The position numbers were made by a program, and so were the translations under genes. Shown piece by piece: positions 1-11,000 of a stretch of DNA of 64,000 bases. Numbering within the stretch: the stretch's first letter is position 1; each line of letters begins with the position of its first letter. The notes under the pieces were generated by a model. The model did no database searches, was not told where the DNA came from, and saw only the letters and a program-made list of their open reading frames with translations. The stretch is from Pomacea canaliculata. Its lineage: Eukaryota > Mollusca > Gastropoda > Architaenioglossa > Ampullariidae. The stretch covers positions 239,525 through 303,524 of the forward strand of contig NC_037593.1 of assembly GCF_003073045.1 (NCBI RefSeq), read 5' to 3'.

Positions 1-1914
1 AAAGCTTTGTATTACATGTAACATATTAAGATATCCATCTGCCCCTTCCCAGACATACATGATGAACAATGTTTTATTTTAAAACCAAAGCCTTTATGCA
101 TTTGTATGGGTTTAAAGACCCAGGAAAGTTAATATACTGCTCTTTTAAAAATAACAGTAGTTAATGTAATAGTTTAAAATCCTTGAAAATTAATATCCTT
201 TTCTAATAATAATAGCTTATTTAAAAATAACAGTAATTAATGGTTTAAAATCCTTGAAAAGCAGCAGAAGCTTTCAGAAGTAGTTTAGAAAATGGCGGCA
301 GGAAAGTCGTTAACTACTGTGACTGACATGTTGTATTTGCAGCAGATACAAGCTGACTGACCATGATTTTGTGCTTATGTTGCAGCTATATATCAACGAA
401 TGCCTTGTCCTGTTGAAGTGCAAGGAAAAGAAGCAGGACATCCTTGATCATTGGTGCATCTAGTGTTGAGTTCTGTAATGTGCCACTCGCATCTTTGTTG
501 TGCAGTTTTCCTGCATGACCAGGAATGGTGGTTATGCAATAGACACCCCTATCTGGTGATGCTTGTCTGTGATGTGCTAGGAAGAGGGACAAAAAAAAAA
601 ACTAACATGGATGCAGCTTGTGGAAGTCACCTGCATCAGGAGGCAACAGTGCACATCATGGCAAAGTGCTACCATTGTGAAGCCTGTGGTTTCGCTAGAC
701 AAACTTGTGATGAGGAAATGCTTGTGCTGGCCCCGTAACAGTAAAGTGTATTGTGTGCCACGAAAGTGTACAAATGCAAGAATTTCCCATAAAAGGTTTT
801 CGTGCCTTGCGCTGTCGGTGATCCTTGATCTGAACTTAACAAGTATCATCAGTTGAAGTCTACTTTGTGATTAATTGAAGCATGCATCGTGTTTGAAACA
901 TGGTAAGATGCTTGCGAAAAAAGCAGAAGAGTGCGTGTGTGCCTGTGTGTCACTGAGCTTATGACTGCAAATGTGTTCAGGTTTCTATGTACATGTGAAC
1001 AGCCATGTCTACACTAAGGTCTTCTGGAACACATTTTCTTCCTAAGGCACAGATGATGTCTGAATCTTTTGATGCGCATACATAATATGCCCAGAGCTGG
1101 TCTACTGATTGTGCCTAGTTTGCACATTTTAGAGAATCTTCAAGGCACAAAGATTTTCAGTCAGTTGTTAGCAGCTGGATGACTGGAATAAGTGATGTTT
1201 CTGGCAACTTGGATAGGCAACCTGTATATTTTCCCCTAAAACTTAAAATTTGTTGAACAGAAAGACATTAATCCCACATGCCCAGGTTTTGGATTAGATT
1301 TGAACAACTGCTCGCTGTGGACATCAAGCGTACATCATGAAGATTGAATGCTGGCAGTATAGTATGGAGACTTTTTTTTTTTGCCAAGATTATAATATAG
1401 GTGATGGTGTAATGGAGTTAACTGCTGTCATTTTATCAAAGGAAGAGTTGTGATTTTTTGTGAATTTGATTTCAAAATGTTGAAAAAACATTGCAGAGAA
1501 ATCTTTCCCACAACCCTTTAACAAACCACCTGATCTAATGGAACTTGCTCCTTTTTGCCGTAGAAAAGAATTGCTTTATTTCCATAAAAGATCTTGCCGA
1601 AAACGTGACATTAATTCCTACACTTTATTTACTGTCCCAGCAGTTGTGAGCAGTTGTATGAATGGAAAGCCCGAACATCAAAACAAGACTTTAGAAAAAA
1701 AAGAAAGAAAGAAGAAAAATAATAAAAAAAGAAAACACTTGGAAAAAAGGTGGAAATGTTCTTGTTTTTGTTTAACTTAAGATAAAAGTGCACACAAATG
1801 CTTTTCCAACATTGCACTTGCTAAACAGTTACTAGTTCAAAGCTTAAGTGACCCGTCTTATTCTGGATCAGACTTGCATATTTTTTTTTTTAAAAAAAGG
1901 GCAACACTGCTTCA
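1..1914. other. sequence downstream of TTC28, no gene recognised
   Basis: AT-rich, with short poly(A)/poly(T) tracts near 590, 1370 and 1700. Both strands hold only short ORFs without recognisable motifs. I see no RNA gene, no transposon ends and no exon of a neighbouring gene. Confidence 0.6.
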
Positions 1915-2930
1915 AGATAACTTTGGAAATGCTTGGCATTTATTAGTAGCTGGTGCTATAGGGCATTTTAATCTGCACAGCCACAAAGGTACATTTGACA
2001 TGACAACATGAGTATTTAATATAACCCATTAATACTCAATACTTTCCCCTGTATAATTTATGTGCAAAACTTACAACATTCATTCTCCCCGGTTAGTAGG
2101 GCATAATAATTCATCCATTTCATACACAAAAATTACCAGATGCCTTGTTTGGCATGTGCAAAAACCAAAACATGTTCTTGAACTTTGTGTGCCTTCCTGA
2201 GCACCACCAACTGGAGTCTCAGAAAATCTGAGACTGCAGCAGATGGTGCAGGTTTCTACTAAAGCATATCAGATTCAAAGCAGTATTCACATGGTATTGA
2301 TGTTTCAGCCTGTCGCATTTTCTTCCTCTAAACGATATAGTATTCTACCCATAAATTTTACTTTTGGGGATTATTTCCCAACTCACAGTTAACTGAACTT
2401 TACAGCTGTAAAACTGCTTCTGCCGAGTTGGGTGGCAGTCTACACTTACTACCCTTCATGAAATGCATGAGAAACCTACATTCTGCCTGTAGGCTGGCTG
2501 CCCATAAGTTCTCCCCTGTGTACCAGATGATGTATGAGTTGCAAGAAGCAGGGCAGAGTTCAACGGACTCCAGCTGCTACCCTATCTTCAAGAAAAATCA
2601 AGTATGGTCCCCCCAACATATAAGGCAGTCCCAGCACAGACCTGTAGAGGTGGATTGCTGGCTGGCTGCCATAACCAATGTTAAGCCTCTTGCAAAGTTC
2701 TCTGCTGTTAGTCTTGGCGAGCCTTAACAACGAATGTGGCTAAACCGGAAACTTTGTTCACACCTGCCTCGTTTTAGTAGTTAACTGGAAAAATCGTCTG
2801 CCAGCAGTCCAGTAATACAAGTTCCTGACCCAGGAAGCCACTCTGAAAGCTACAACAGGATCTAAACATGAACATTCCTGTCAACTGATGCATTAAACCA
2901 GTTTAGCATCAGGCACCAAATCCGCATTTA
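1915..2930 (-). terminator. probable TTC28 3' UTR and poly(A) site
   Basis: An AATAAA on the minus strand lies at 1939-1944. It is followed 25-45 nt later by a GTGTTGCCC plus T-run, the usual downstream element. This would give a 3' UTR of about 1 kb. Other AATAAA motifs occur further down (for example 1624-1629), so alternative ends are possible. Confidence 0.45.
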
Positions 2931-5057
2931 TCAACATTTTGATGACTGTAAAACATTGCTTTTGGCAATAATACGGTGTTCACTATCTAGAAAGAGAACA
3001 CCAGTTTTGTTTGTTTTTACTGAATGATTATTGCTGTCAGCAGACATCGAATGAGGGTAACCTGTCAAAGTGGTTTTCTTCTCTATGCCATCTTTGAAGT
3101 CACAACCAGAATCAGATTCAAAATCTTCATATAAGGTCACATTCACAATACTCTTTTGTACATCTGTCTCATGGGTGATGATGCTCTTTGGTTCAGGAAA
3201 GTGGGTGGTGTAATGTGTGTCGGACACACCTTGCACCTTTGGACAGCTGGCTGAAGTGTTCTTTAACGTCATGGCAAAGCCATCACCTGGCGTTGGGGCA
3301 TGCACAGATGTTTTTGAAATAGCAGCATTGTCATTTGCAGCCACAGATCTAGATTTCATTCTGCTGCTCAGGTTAGCATGACGATGCCAACTTTGACGAA
3401 TCTGCTCAGAATAACTGGTGTTGGTACCCAGTTCTGATGATTCATCACTTTTACTACTTTCATCTTCAAAACTTTCGCTGAGAGATTTGCTTTCTTCTAA
3501 GTCTGAATTGCCACCTTTATATTTAGAATTCTGTGGGAGAAAGGAGCCATCAAACAAACCTGAAATAGCTGTTGGTGACTTGTGTTTAGGCTGCAAAAAA
3601 GGATTAAAGTCTTGTTTTTGTCTTCCTATACTGCCTATCCGACCATCACCAAGAGGCCTGTAAATTACAGAACGATTTGAGGATGAGGTTGAATATTGGG
3701 AACTTAAACTGTTTGAGCTTTCTGGCCGATTGTGGAGTGCATTTGTGTAAACCAAAGGGGTAGAAGGATGATAGGGACGAAATGAGGACAGCGATTCAAA
3801 TGAGGATGAAGAAGTTGACAAAGACTGAGGGAACGCCCCGGCTGAACTCTGATTCACAAAATCCTTGGTGAACAGCCCACGATCTGTGTGCGGGTGAGTC
3901 ACAATGTCCGAGGTGACCTGCTGAGCATTGTGACTACTCTCAGAGTGGTATCCACTTGACACAGAAGACTGCACGTTGCTGTCAGCACCTTCGCTATTAT
4001 CGGAAGATATGCTGTTTTCTCCCGTCTGACAACCTGGATGCACAGTAGTCACACGAGGATGTGCACCTCCTCCCACCTGACTTCTGGTCTCTGTGGGCAT
4101 CAATGTCTGGGGTGGCAGGGAAGATGAAACACACTGTTTATTGTATGAAGGGGGAGACGGATATGGGGGAGGTAACTGAGATTCTCTATCTACTGTCTTC
4201 CGAAGGGACTTTTCTGCCATTGTATTGCTGCTTTTCTGGTCTTCACAAGCAGGAACTGTTCGAGGTGAAGCAGCAGTAACAAGATGAGAACTACCAGAGA
4301 GTGAGTTTAAGAAAGGCTGACTGCTTTTGTTACTCTCAGCTCGCATCTTGAAGGCGCGTTCAAAGGAAAGTGCAGCACTCTGCTGCTGGAGTCGTTCCAC
4401 TTCAGCCTGCTGACTGGCCACATCTGCCAGCACTTTCTGCACAATGTCCTCAGGGTCAATTTTCCCATCTGGCCACAAACCTGGAGATTCTGAGGTCTTT
4501 TTACCAGCTTTCTGTTCTGCCTCTTCTTTTCTCTCTGAAAGTGTCACATGTGTGCTAGCATTGACAGATCTGCTGGCAAGCAAGAGTTCATTTGAAACTT
4601 TAGAAGTGCATTGGGCCATGGCACGTCTGTGCTGAGCATGCTGTTCAAAATGGTGATGGAGCTGGGAGGCTTTTCTGCCTGCTTCACGCGCTCCCTCTGA
4701 ATCACTGCCACTGTTACTCTTAGGGCTTGCTGGATCAAACACTTGTTCTCGAACAAGCTGCTCAGCAAACTTGACGGACTTAGTTACTCCAGACTCGTGA
4801 ATGCTGCAACGTGCTACTGGCTGAGACTCAGGTCCATCGCACGACTGGATGCTGTCTGCATCACCTGTGCTGTCCTGAAAGGGTGAAGGTAGAGACGATG
4901 GCCGTGTGTCTGAAGAAGGGCTGTCACAGGTGGAGCTGCTGCCATAGAGTGAACGGATGCGATTCTGGTGTGACAGGCACATTGCTGGATCCATCTGGAC
5001 AGGTGACCTAGTTAGTGAGGTTGGTGACGATGATTCTTGTCCGTCCCATGAACCTCC
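2931..5057 (-). CDS. TTC28: TTC28 coding exon 21 (terminal, disordered tail)
   Basis: 2127 nt including TGA, 708 residues of Ser/Pro/Gln-rich, presumably disordered sequence. Recognisable islands: DPEDIVQKVLADVASQQAEV, ERLQQQ (vertebrate DPQELAQKILEETQSHLIAVERLQ), YRPLGDGRIGSIGRQ, and the final SSKC shared with vertebrates. Acceptor gtgttctcag. The open frame extends upstream into the intron, but the acceptor and phase fix the start. Confidence 0.93.
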   Translation of the reverse strand, partial: GGSWDGQESSSPTSLTRSPVQMDPAMCLSHQNRIRSLYGSSSTCDSPSSDTRPSSLPSPFQDSTGDADSIQSCDGPESQPVARCSIHESGVTKSVKFAEQLVREQVFDPASPKSNSGSDSEGAREAGRKASQLHHHFEQHAQHRRAMAQCTSKVSNELLLASRSVNASTHVTLSERKEEAEQKAGKKTSESPGLWPDGKIDPEDIVQKVLADVASQQAEVERLQQQSAALSFERAFKMRAESNKSSQPFLNSLSGSSHLVTAASPRTVPACEDQKSSNTMAEKSLRKTVDRESQLPPPYPSPPSYNKQCVSSSLPPQTLMPTETRSQVGGGAHPRVTTVHPGCQTGENSISSDNSEGADSNVQSSVSSGYHSESSHNAQQVTSDIVTHPHTDRGLFTKDFVNQSSAGAFPQSLSTSSSSFESLSSFRPYHPSTPLVYTNALHNRPESSNSLSSQYSTSSSNRSVIYRPLGDGRIGSIGRQKQDFNPFLQPKHKSPTAISGLFDGSFLPQNSKYKGGNSDLEESKSLSESFEDESSKSDESSELGTNTSYSEQIRQSWHRHANLSSRMKSRSVAANDNAAISKTSVHAPTPGDGFAMTLKNTSASCPKVQGVSDTHYTTHFPEPKSIITHETDVQKSIVNVTLYEDFESDSGCDFKDGIEKKTTLTGYPHSMSADSNNHSVKTNKTGVLFLDSEHRIIAKSNVLQSSKC

Positions 5058-8000
5058 CTGAGAACACAGCAAACAACAGAAGATAAAGATGGACAGAGAC
5101 TTTAAGTACTCGAACATCACATACACAAGTATATACATGTATAAAAAGTAGAAATGTTTCTACATTGCCAGCTGTTCACATAATGTTTAAAGAAATTTTA
5201 AAACCTTCCTATGTTTTTCCATGACTCAGTGCACATATAGATCACCTGGAGAGAAATAAGATTTGCACCTTCATCCTATAGTTTTTAGTTGTTTATTGCC
5301 ACAAGATTGTTATACCTGCTTGAAAGAATCCTGACGGCGAAAATTCCGCATTCTCTCCATCTCTGCTGGGTTGAAAATAGAACGTTTTCCTCGTGCATAG
5401 TGGGAAAGAGACGTTGGCGTAGGGCTGCTGAGAGAAGGTGTGGATGGCGAAGAAGCACTGTGGCAGGAGGACAAGGATTCCATGGAGGAGGAGTTGTCCA
5501 GGGACAGGAGGTGTGGGGCATCATGGGTATCTGAGGAAACATACAATCGAATGCAGAACTAGCAAAAATACAGTCCAAACACGAAGGCACAAAATTATGA
5601 AAGTGAATGAACATAGACTCAACTGTTTATATTCCTCATGTGTGACCAGCAATTCAAACATCATGTCACTTGGCATGGTTGTGCTAGTGAGGACAGTCAC
5701 AAAATGCTAGTAACAACATGAAAGCTATAATATACAGTATGATGTAAGAAGAAAACTCACTGAAGACAGACACCAATGCTTGCAGGGCAAACTGTAGATG
5801 TCGTCGTACAGCTTGCTTGCTCAGTCGTAGAGTTACATTGTCAGAACCAACAGCGACCAAGTCCAGTCCTTAGATATTCAAATCATATCACAGATATGAG
5901 TACATCCACAACCTCCCACAGTGCTCAGAAGTGTTGGAAGCTCAGAATATCCCCCAAACATACATACCCACAAATATTCACACACGAGTACATGCTGTCA
6001 GTGACAGCACTGATCAATTTGCCATCTTTTATTAAATGTCATTGTCACTTAAGCGAAGTACCCTGTTCAGCAGTTTTTGACAGGGCTATGACAAAGTGCT
6101 CTTCGACCCATAATACTAATTCAAAGAATAAAGATGCCAAAGTAATAAACTAAATCTTGTTTAATGTTACCCATCTCAGTGTACCTACTTATTCTGAAAG
6201 TTTGATGATACTCAAAAATAAACATTGTTTAGGAATCATGCATTTGTCCCTTGCCCTAGACAATCTACTACCAAGTTTGCCCACAAACTCATGATCGAAA
6301 CAAACCATTACCACTTAACAACAGAGCACTGTCCTCTTCTAACATAATCCTAATGAGCATAAGCCATCCTTATTGACAGCTCTCTTACTTACCCAGTGAA
6401 GCCAGAAACTCGTGACAACCAGAAACATGCCACAGCTGGACGCTGAAGACCATATCAATGCCTGCTTCTTTAGCTGACAGCTTGCTGAGGATTTCACGTA
6501 TCTGCATGACCATATTGCAGCCTCATTCAGAGGTGAAAACAGCATCAAAAGGAATGTAATGTCTCAGGGTGTAACGTTTCCCAATTGAAATACACACTGC
6601 CATGTATTATTTATTCCCATGTTAATGAAAATCATGTGACAAGGTGGTGCAACCCACAGCATGCTGCATCATGACAAAGTGTACACTTTGCACTTTGACT
6701 TTTTATTGACCTCAGCCATTGGGCTCAAATCAAGGGGTCATCCATATTCCAAGATTACATTGGGTCATTAAACATCAAACTAGCATCGCGCAATTTAAAA
6801 ACTCTACACAGATAGCGGGAAAGCTATTTGATGGTTTCCTCAGCCGCATCTCCTATAACCCGTGACACATTGTTTGGGTCTGTAGGGCACACACCTTGCA
6901 GTACTGGGACTTGTGTTCTGATATAAGTATAAGCTTTACAAAAAAAAGAGTACATGTGCTTCATCTTCTATTTCTTCTTTGTACAGGGGACATGCCACGT
7001 CACGTGGGGCCACATCACTTCTGTATCGTAGCTTATGTGTTGTTATATTGGATATCCCAAATCTGAAGTGGATATAAGCTAGTTTAAAACATTTCAGTTG
7101 GTGAAGGTCAATGTATCTTTCAGGTTGGAGGTAACTTTTATATGATGCGTACACTTCTAGTCGAGAACTGTTCTCCAAGTCGGAGTGCCAGCCCTGGACA
7201 AAACAGTCTTTCAATCGTTGTCGGAATGTACTTATAAATATATTAACACTCCCTACACCTTGTTGTAACCATAAGTCCAAAATCATTTACACATAGCAAA
7301 TCCTTCACGTGGTGTGCCCAATTGCACTTACCTAACTCTTCCATATGTAACAGCATATTGTAACTTTTACATGGTAATCCATCTTCTGGCATACTAACAA
7401 GCCTAAGCCAGTATTTGATACATTGTTTACATCTCTAGGAGGTGTCATGTCCTGGTCTAATAGGTAAATAATGAATGATTCTAACAGGTGTCATGGCCTG
7501 ATGCAATAGATAAATAAGCATTGAATGTCTCTAGCAGGTATCACGGCATGGTGTAACATCCGACACAGTCAAGACATATACACTAAAACATTACATAGGG
7601 TATAGAAGCAATTTGAGGTAATTGTGCCAAAATAATTCAAGAGGAAAACTGATTCATAAATCATGACATGGTCAGAGATATTAAGTCCATTGCCATGATG
7701 CTTAATGCTGATTGCATAATTAAATACCATGTCACTCTTCTGTTTTCTACACTACCCATCTGTTCTCGCATTGAGTACAAACTGTCCATGCTGTGTTGTA
7801 ATGTCTTTGCTGACACCTGCCCTGATTATTGCTCTGAACTGCTCTTCCCTTACATCCCAGCTACACAACTCCGCTCCTCGTCTGATGATCGTCTCCTTAC
7901 TCTTCCTGTCACCACAACAACAACATATGGCCACAGGATGTTTAGTTATTGTGCGGTGAAACAAAGGAACTCTCTCGCTTTCCATACCCACCACCTACCA

Positions 8001-11000
8001 ACTATTGAATCCTTTACACGTGCACTGAAAACACCTCTTCTGTAAACATTACTCCTAATAACAGTCCACACAATGCTAGTCCTTTGTCACCGCTTTCACC
8101 CCTTATTGCACCTTCCCTACTTCTGTTTGCAAAATTGGATGCTTTCAGCCCTTGTTGCTTGGTTCCTCTTTGTATTTTCTGTATTTGTTTATTCATTATT
8201 GGTACTTTTGGATATTCTTCCATTGTTCATATGTTGTTTGTTCTTCTGTCCCTCGTATGTTGCCCGTGTCTTGTTCTTAAGTGTTAAGAGCATGCTCCTT
8301 ATGAATGTGAGTACGCATTTATTATCATCATTAATCCTTGATAATCTGCATCGAATGGCAGTGGAGGACATTATCTACAAACTACATACCCCCTGAATCA
8401 GTGCTTCTCCAACATCACAGCTGGTGACAAATTTGGACAAGGCTGTCAAAGAGCTAGGTGGTAAACCTACACACAAAGACATGAGCAAACTAAAACATGT
8501 TGAACTGCATGATCCAACATGCAAAAGCAATAGGCAACTTAAATCTTTTGTGCCATCAGCAGTCCAGCTACTCAATCACAGATGAACTGTCAGCGGTGTG
8601 TGTGCGTGTGATGTGTAGGTGTGCATGGGAATGATTTTTTTTTTTATATAAATATATATTGGAAACAGAGCACACCTCCCATTTAAATTGCCCATTGGGA
8701 CTAATAAAGTTGGTTGTTATTGTTATTCTTCTTGTGAATGCAACAGTTCCTTCCCTTGAGAAAATAAAAATTTTAAATTCCTTTGAATACAGCCAAAGAT
8801 TGCCACCGACATTTCAGTCTTTTAATTATGCTATAAAAGCAATTTGTTTTTTGGTCTGACGATTATGCCCTGGCATGGTAATTTACCCCAACTATTAAGG
8901 CTAAACACTATACACAAATAAAAAGATGGGATAATGAGACTGTTGTAAGCACTCACCAAGTAACGCCTGTAAACTGCCACTGGCCTGAGCCAAACGATCT
9001 CCAGGATCAGACTGTGGGAAAAAGACTGCTGGCGGCAGACCAGCAGTTGCTGGTTCAAACCGGAAGCCAACTGCTTGAAGCAGTTCCTTCCAGCCTGGCA
9101 CAGCTCCCACTTTGTTTTCTACACTCTGCACTGTGGTGTACATAGGGTTGCGTGCTCCCTGCTGGATACGCTGAAGTGACTTTTCCATCTAAAAATAGCA
9201 TTTTCATCCAGAAAAGTTTCAAATAGGAGATTTTTTTTTTTCCATGATTTTCGAGCAAAAATGTAGAATTATTTTTTCTGGACCAGGAAGAAAATGGAAA
9301 GAAGGGTCATTTTATCAATATTTTCTTTTTATCAAATTAATCACAACATACTATGAAGTCTTTGTAGTTCTGGTTTTTTATCTATATTCTCCATTTAACA
9401 AATTAATCACAACAAGCTAAAAACATTTTTATAGTATATTTTTTCCCAGGGGTGGAGACCATTTATTTCATTAGGGAGCACTTTAACCCTTTTACAATTA
9501 AAATACTTTAACTAATGTTGTAGATGTTCAAATGACGTTGAAGTTAATAGCATGATTTAAATATTATTAATGTATTTCAATATTTATTTTAATTGTAAAA
9601 CTTATTGTGATGTTTATATGAAGATAATTACTTGAATTTCAATTAAATTTTTCGCCGGCTTCATAATTTTTATAGTTAAAATTTAATTTTAAGGATTAAG
9701 CGTTGGGGATGAAGTGTCTGGGGATGAAGTGTCTGGGGATTAAGTGACTGGGAACCCTGTTATATTACATTTATAATTTTACTGTATACTGTTATTATAA
9801 CATTTTGTATAATCTTACTGTCTACTGTTATGATGTTATTACAACATTCTGTATAATGTTACGGTCTGCTGTTATGCCAGCTACAACAATTTAAGGTCTT
9901 ACATAGATCCACTGACCAGGCTGTATTTATAGGTGTGTTTTTTTTTGTTTGGTTTTTTTTTGTGGAGCTTCCAACAAAGAAAAATTTCTATGTCTCTTGT
10001 GACCATAGACAATAAAGATGTCTTGTACCTTGTATCTTGTATATTACAATATTTATAATCTTACTGTCTACTGTTATAATGTCATTACAACATTCTGTAT
10101 AATGTTACTGTATAATGGCAGCTGTGAAATGTAACAAGGTAAGCATACCAGGTGAAGAAGAACTCGCAATATTTCTCTGCACATGCCTGCTGTCTGTAAG
10201 ATGAGACCCAGTGAGTGGCTCATCAAGGCCACTTTGCTGGCCAGTCGCACGTCCTGACCCACCACCACCCATCCCCCCCAGTTGGCAGGGTGGGAAAACT
10301 GTTTGGTGCTTTGCACAGTTTTCACAGCTTTTGATAGTGCCTGCATAAGAAACACACACAAACACAGTCCTTGTACCACATTGTACCACAAATAAACCAC
10401 ATGCAAAATATTTTAAAACTTTAAATGATACATAAGTGAAAAGTTAAGAAACATTATCTGAGAGTGAGAAGCACAGAGTGAAGACCCACTAAAAACAAGA
10501 GAATAAGGAACAACTGCTATTCTTTTAAATGTGTATTCTATTTGTAATATATCTAATAAGTTTGCCACCAGAAAACCTGAAAAAGAGCATTTACACGGCT
10601 GCAGTTAAAAAAAGATTCAAAGTAGCAGGGATATCTGAGTAGGTGAAACTGTGATGAAAACACATCAAGCACTTTTTTTTTTTTAGGCCCTTCGCGCCTC
10701 CTGGGGCATAGGCCATCGACGACAGTCTTAACTGTTGTCGATGTTTTGGTAGCAAGGATTTGTTTTTACGGGGTGGGGGTGCTGGCCCCACGCCCAACCC
10801 TCCTCCTTTTTCAGCCGGGCTTGGGACTGTCCTTGGCGGAGGGCAGCCAGCCCTGTAAACAGATGCCACATGCAGAGAAAGAACAGCATGCCCAAGACGA
10901 GAAATGAACTCAGGGCAGCCAACCTTCACTGTATTGGTGACAGGCGCTAACCGTTGCGCCACCGGGCCGCTTACATCAAGCACTGCTTTTAGCAATAGTA

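Noticed and set aside
6339..6548. 69-codon minus-strand ORF over TTC28 exon 18
   Set aside because: Wrong frame; the TTC28 reading frame is shifted and matches the vertebrate VQLW...GCHEFLA motif.
7668..8045. 125-codon + strand ORF as a host gene
   Set aside because: It is the C-terminus of a CR1-like LINE ORF2 with its 3' UTR attached.
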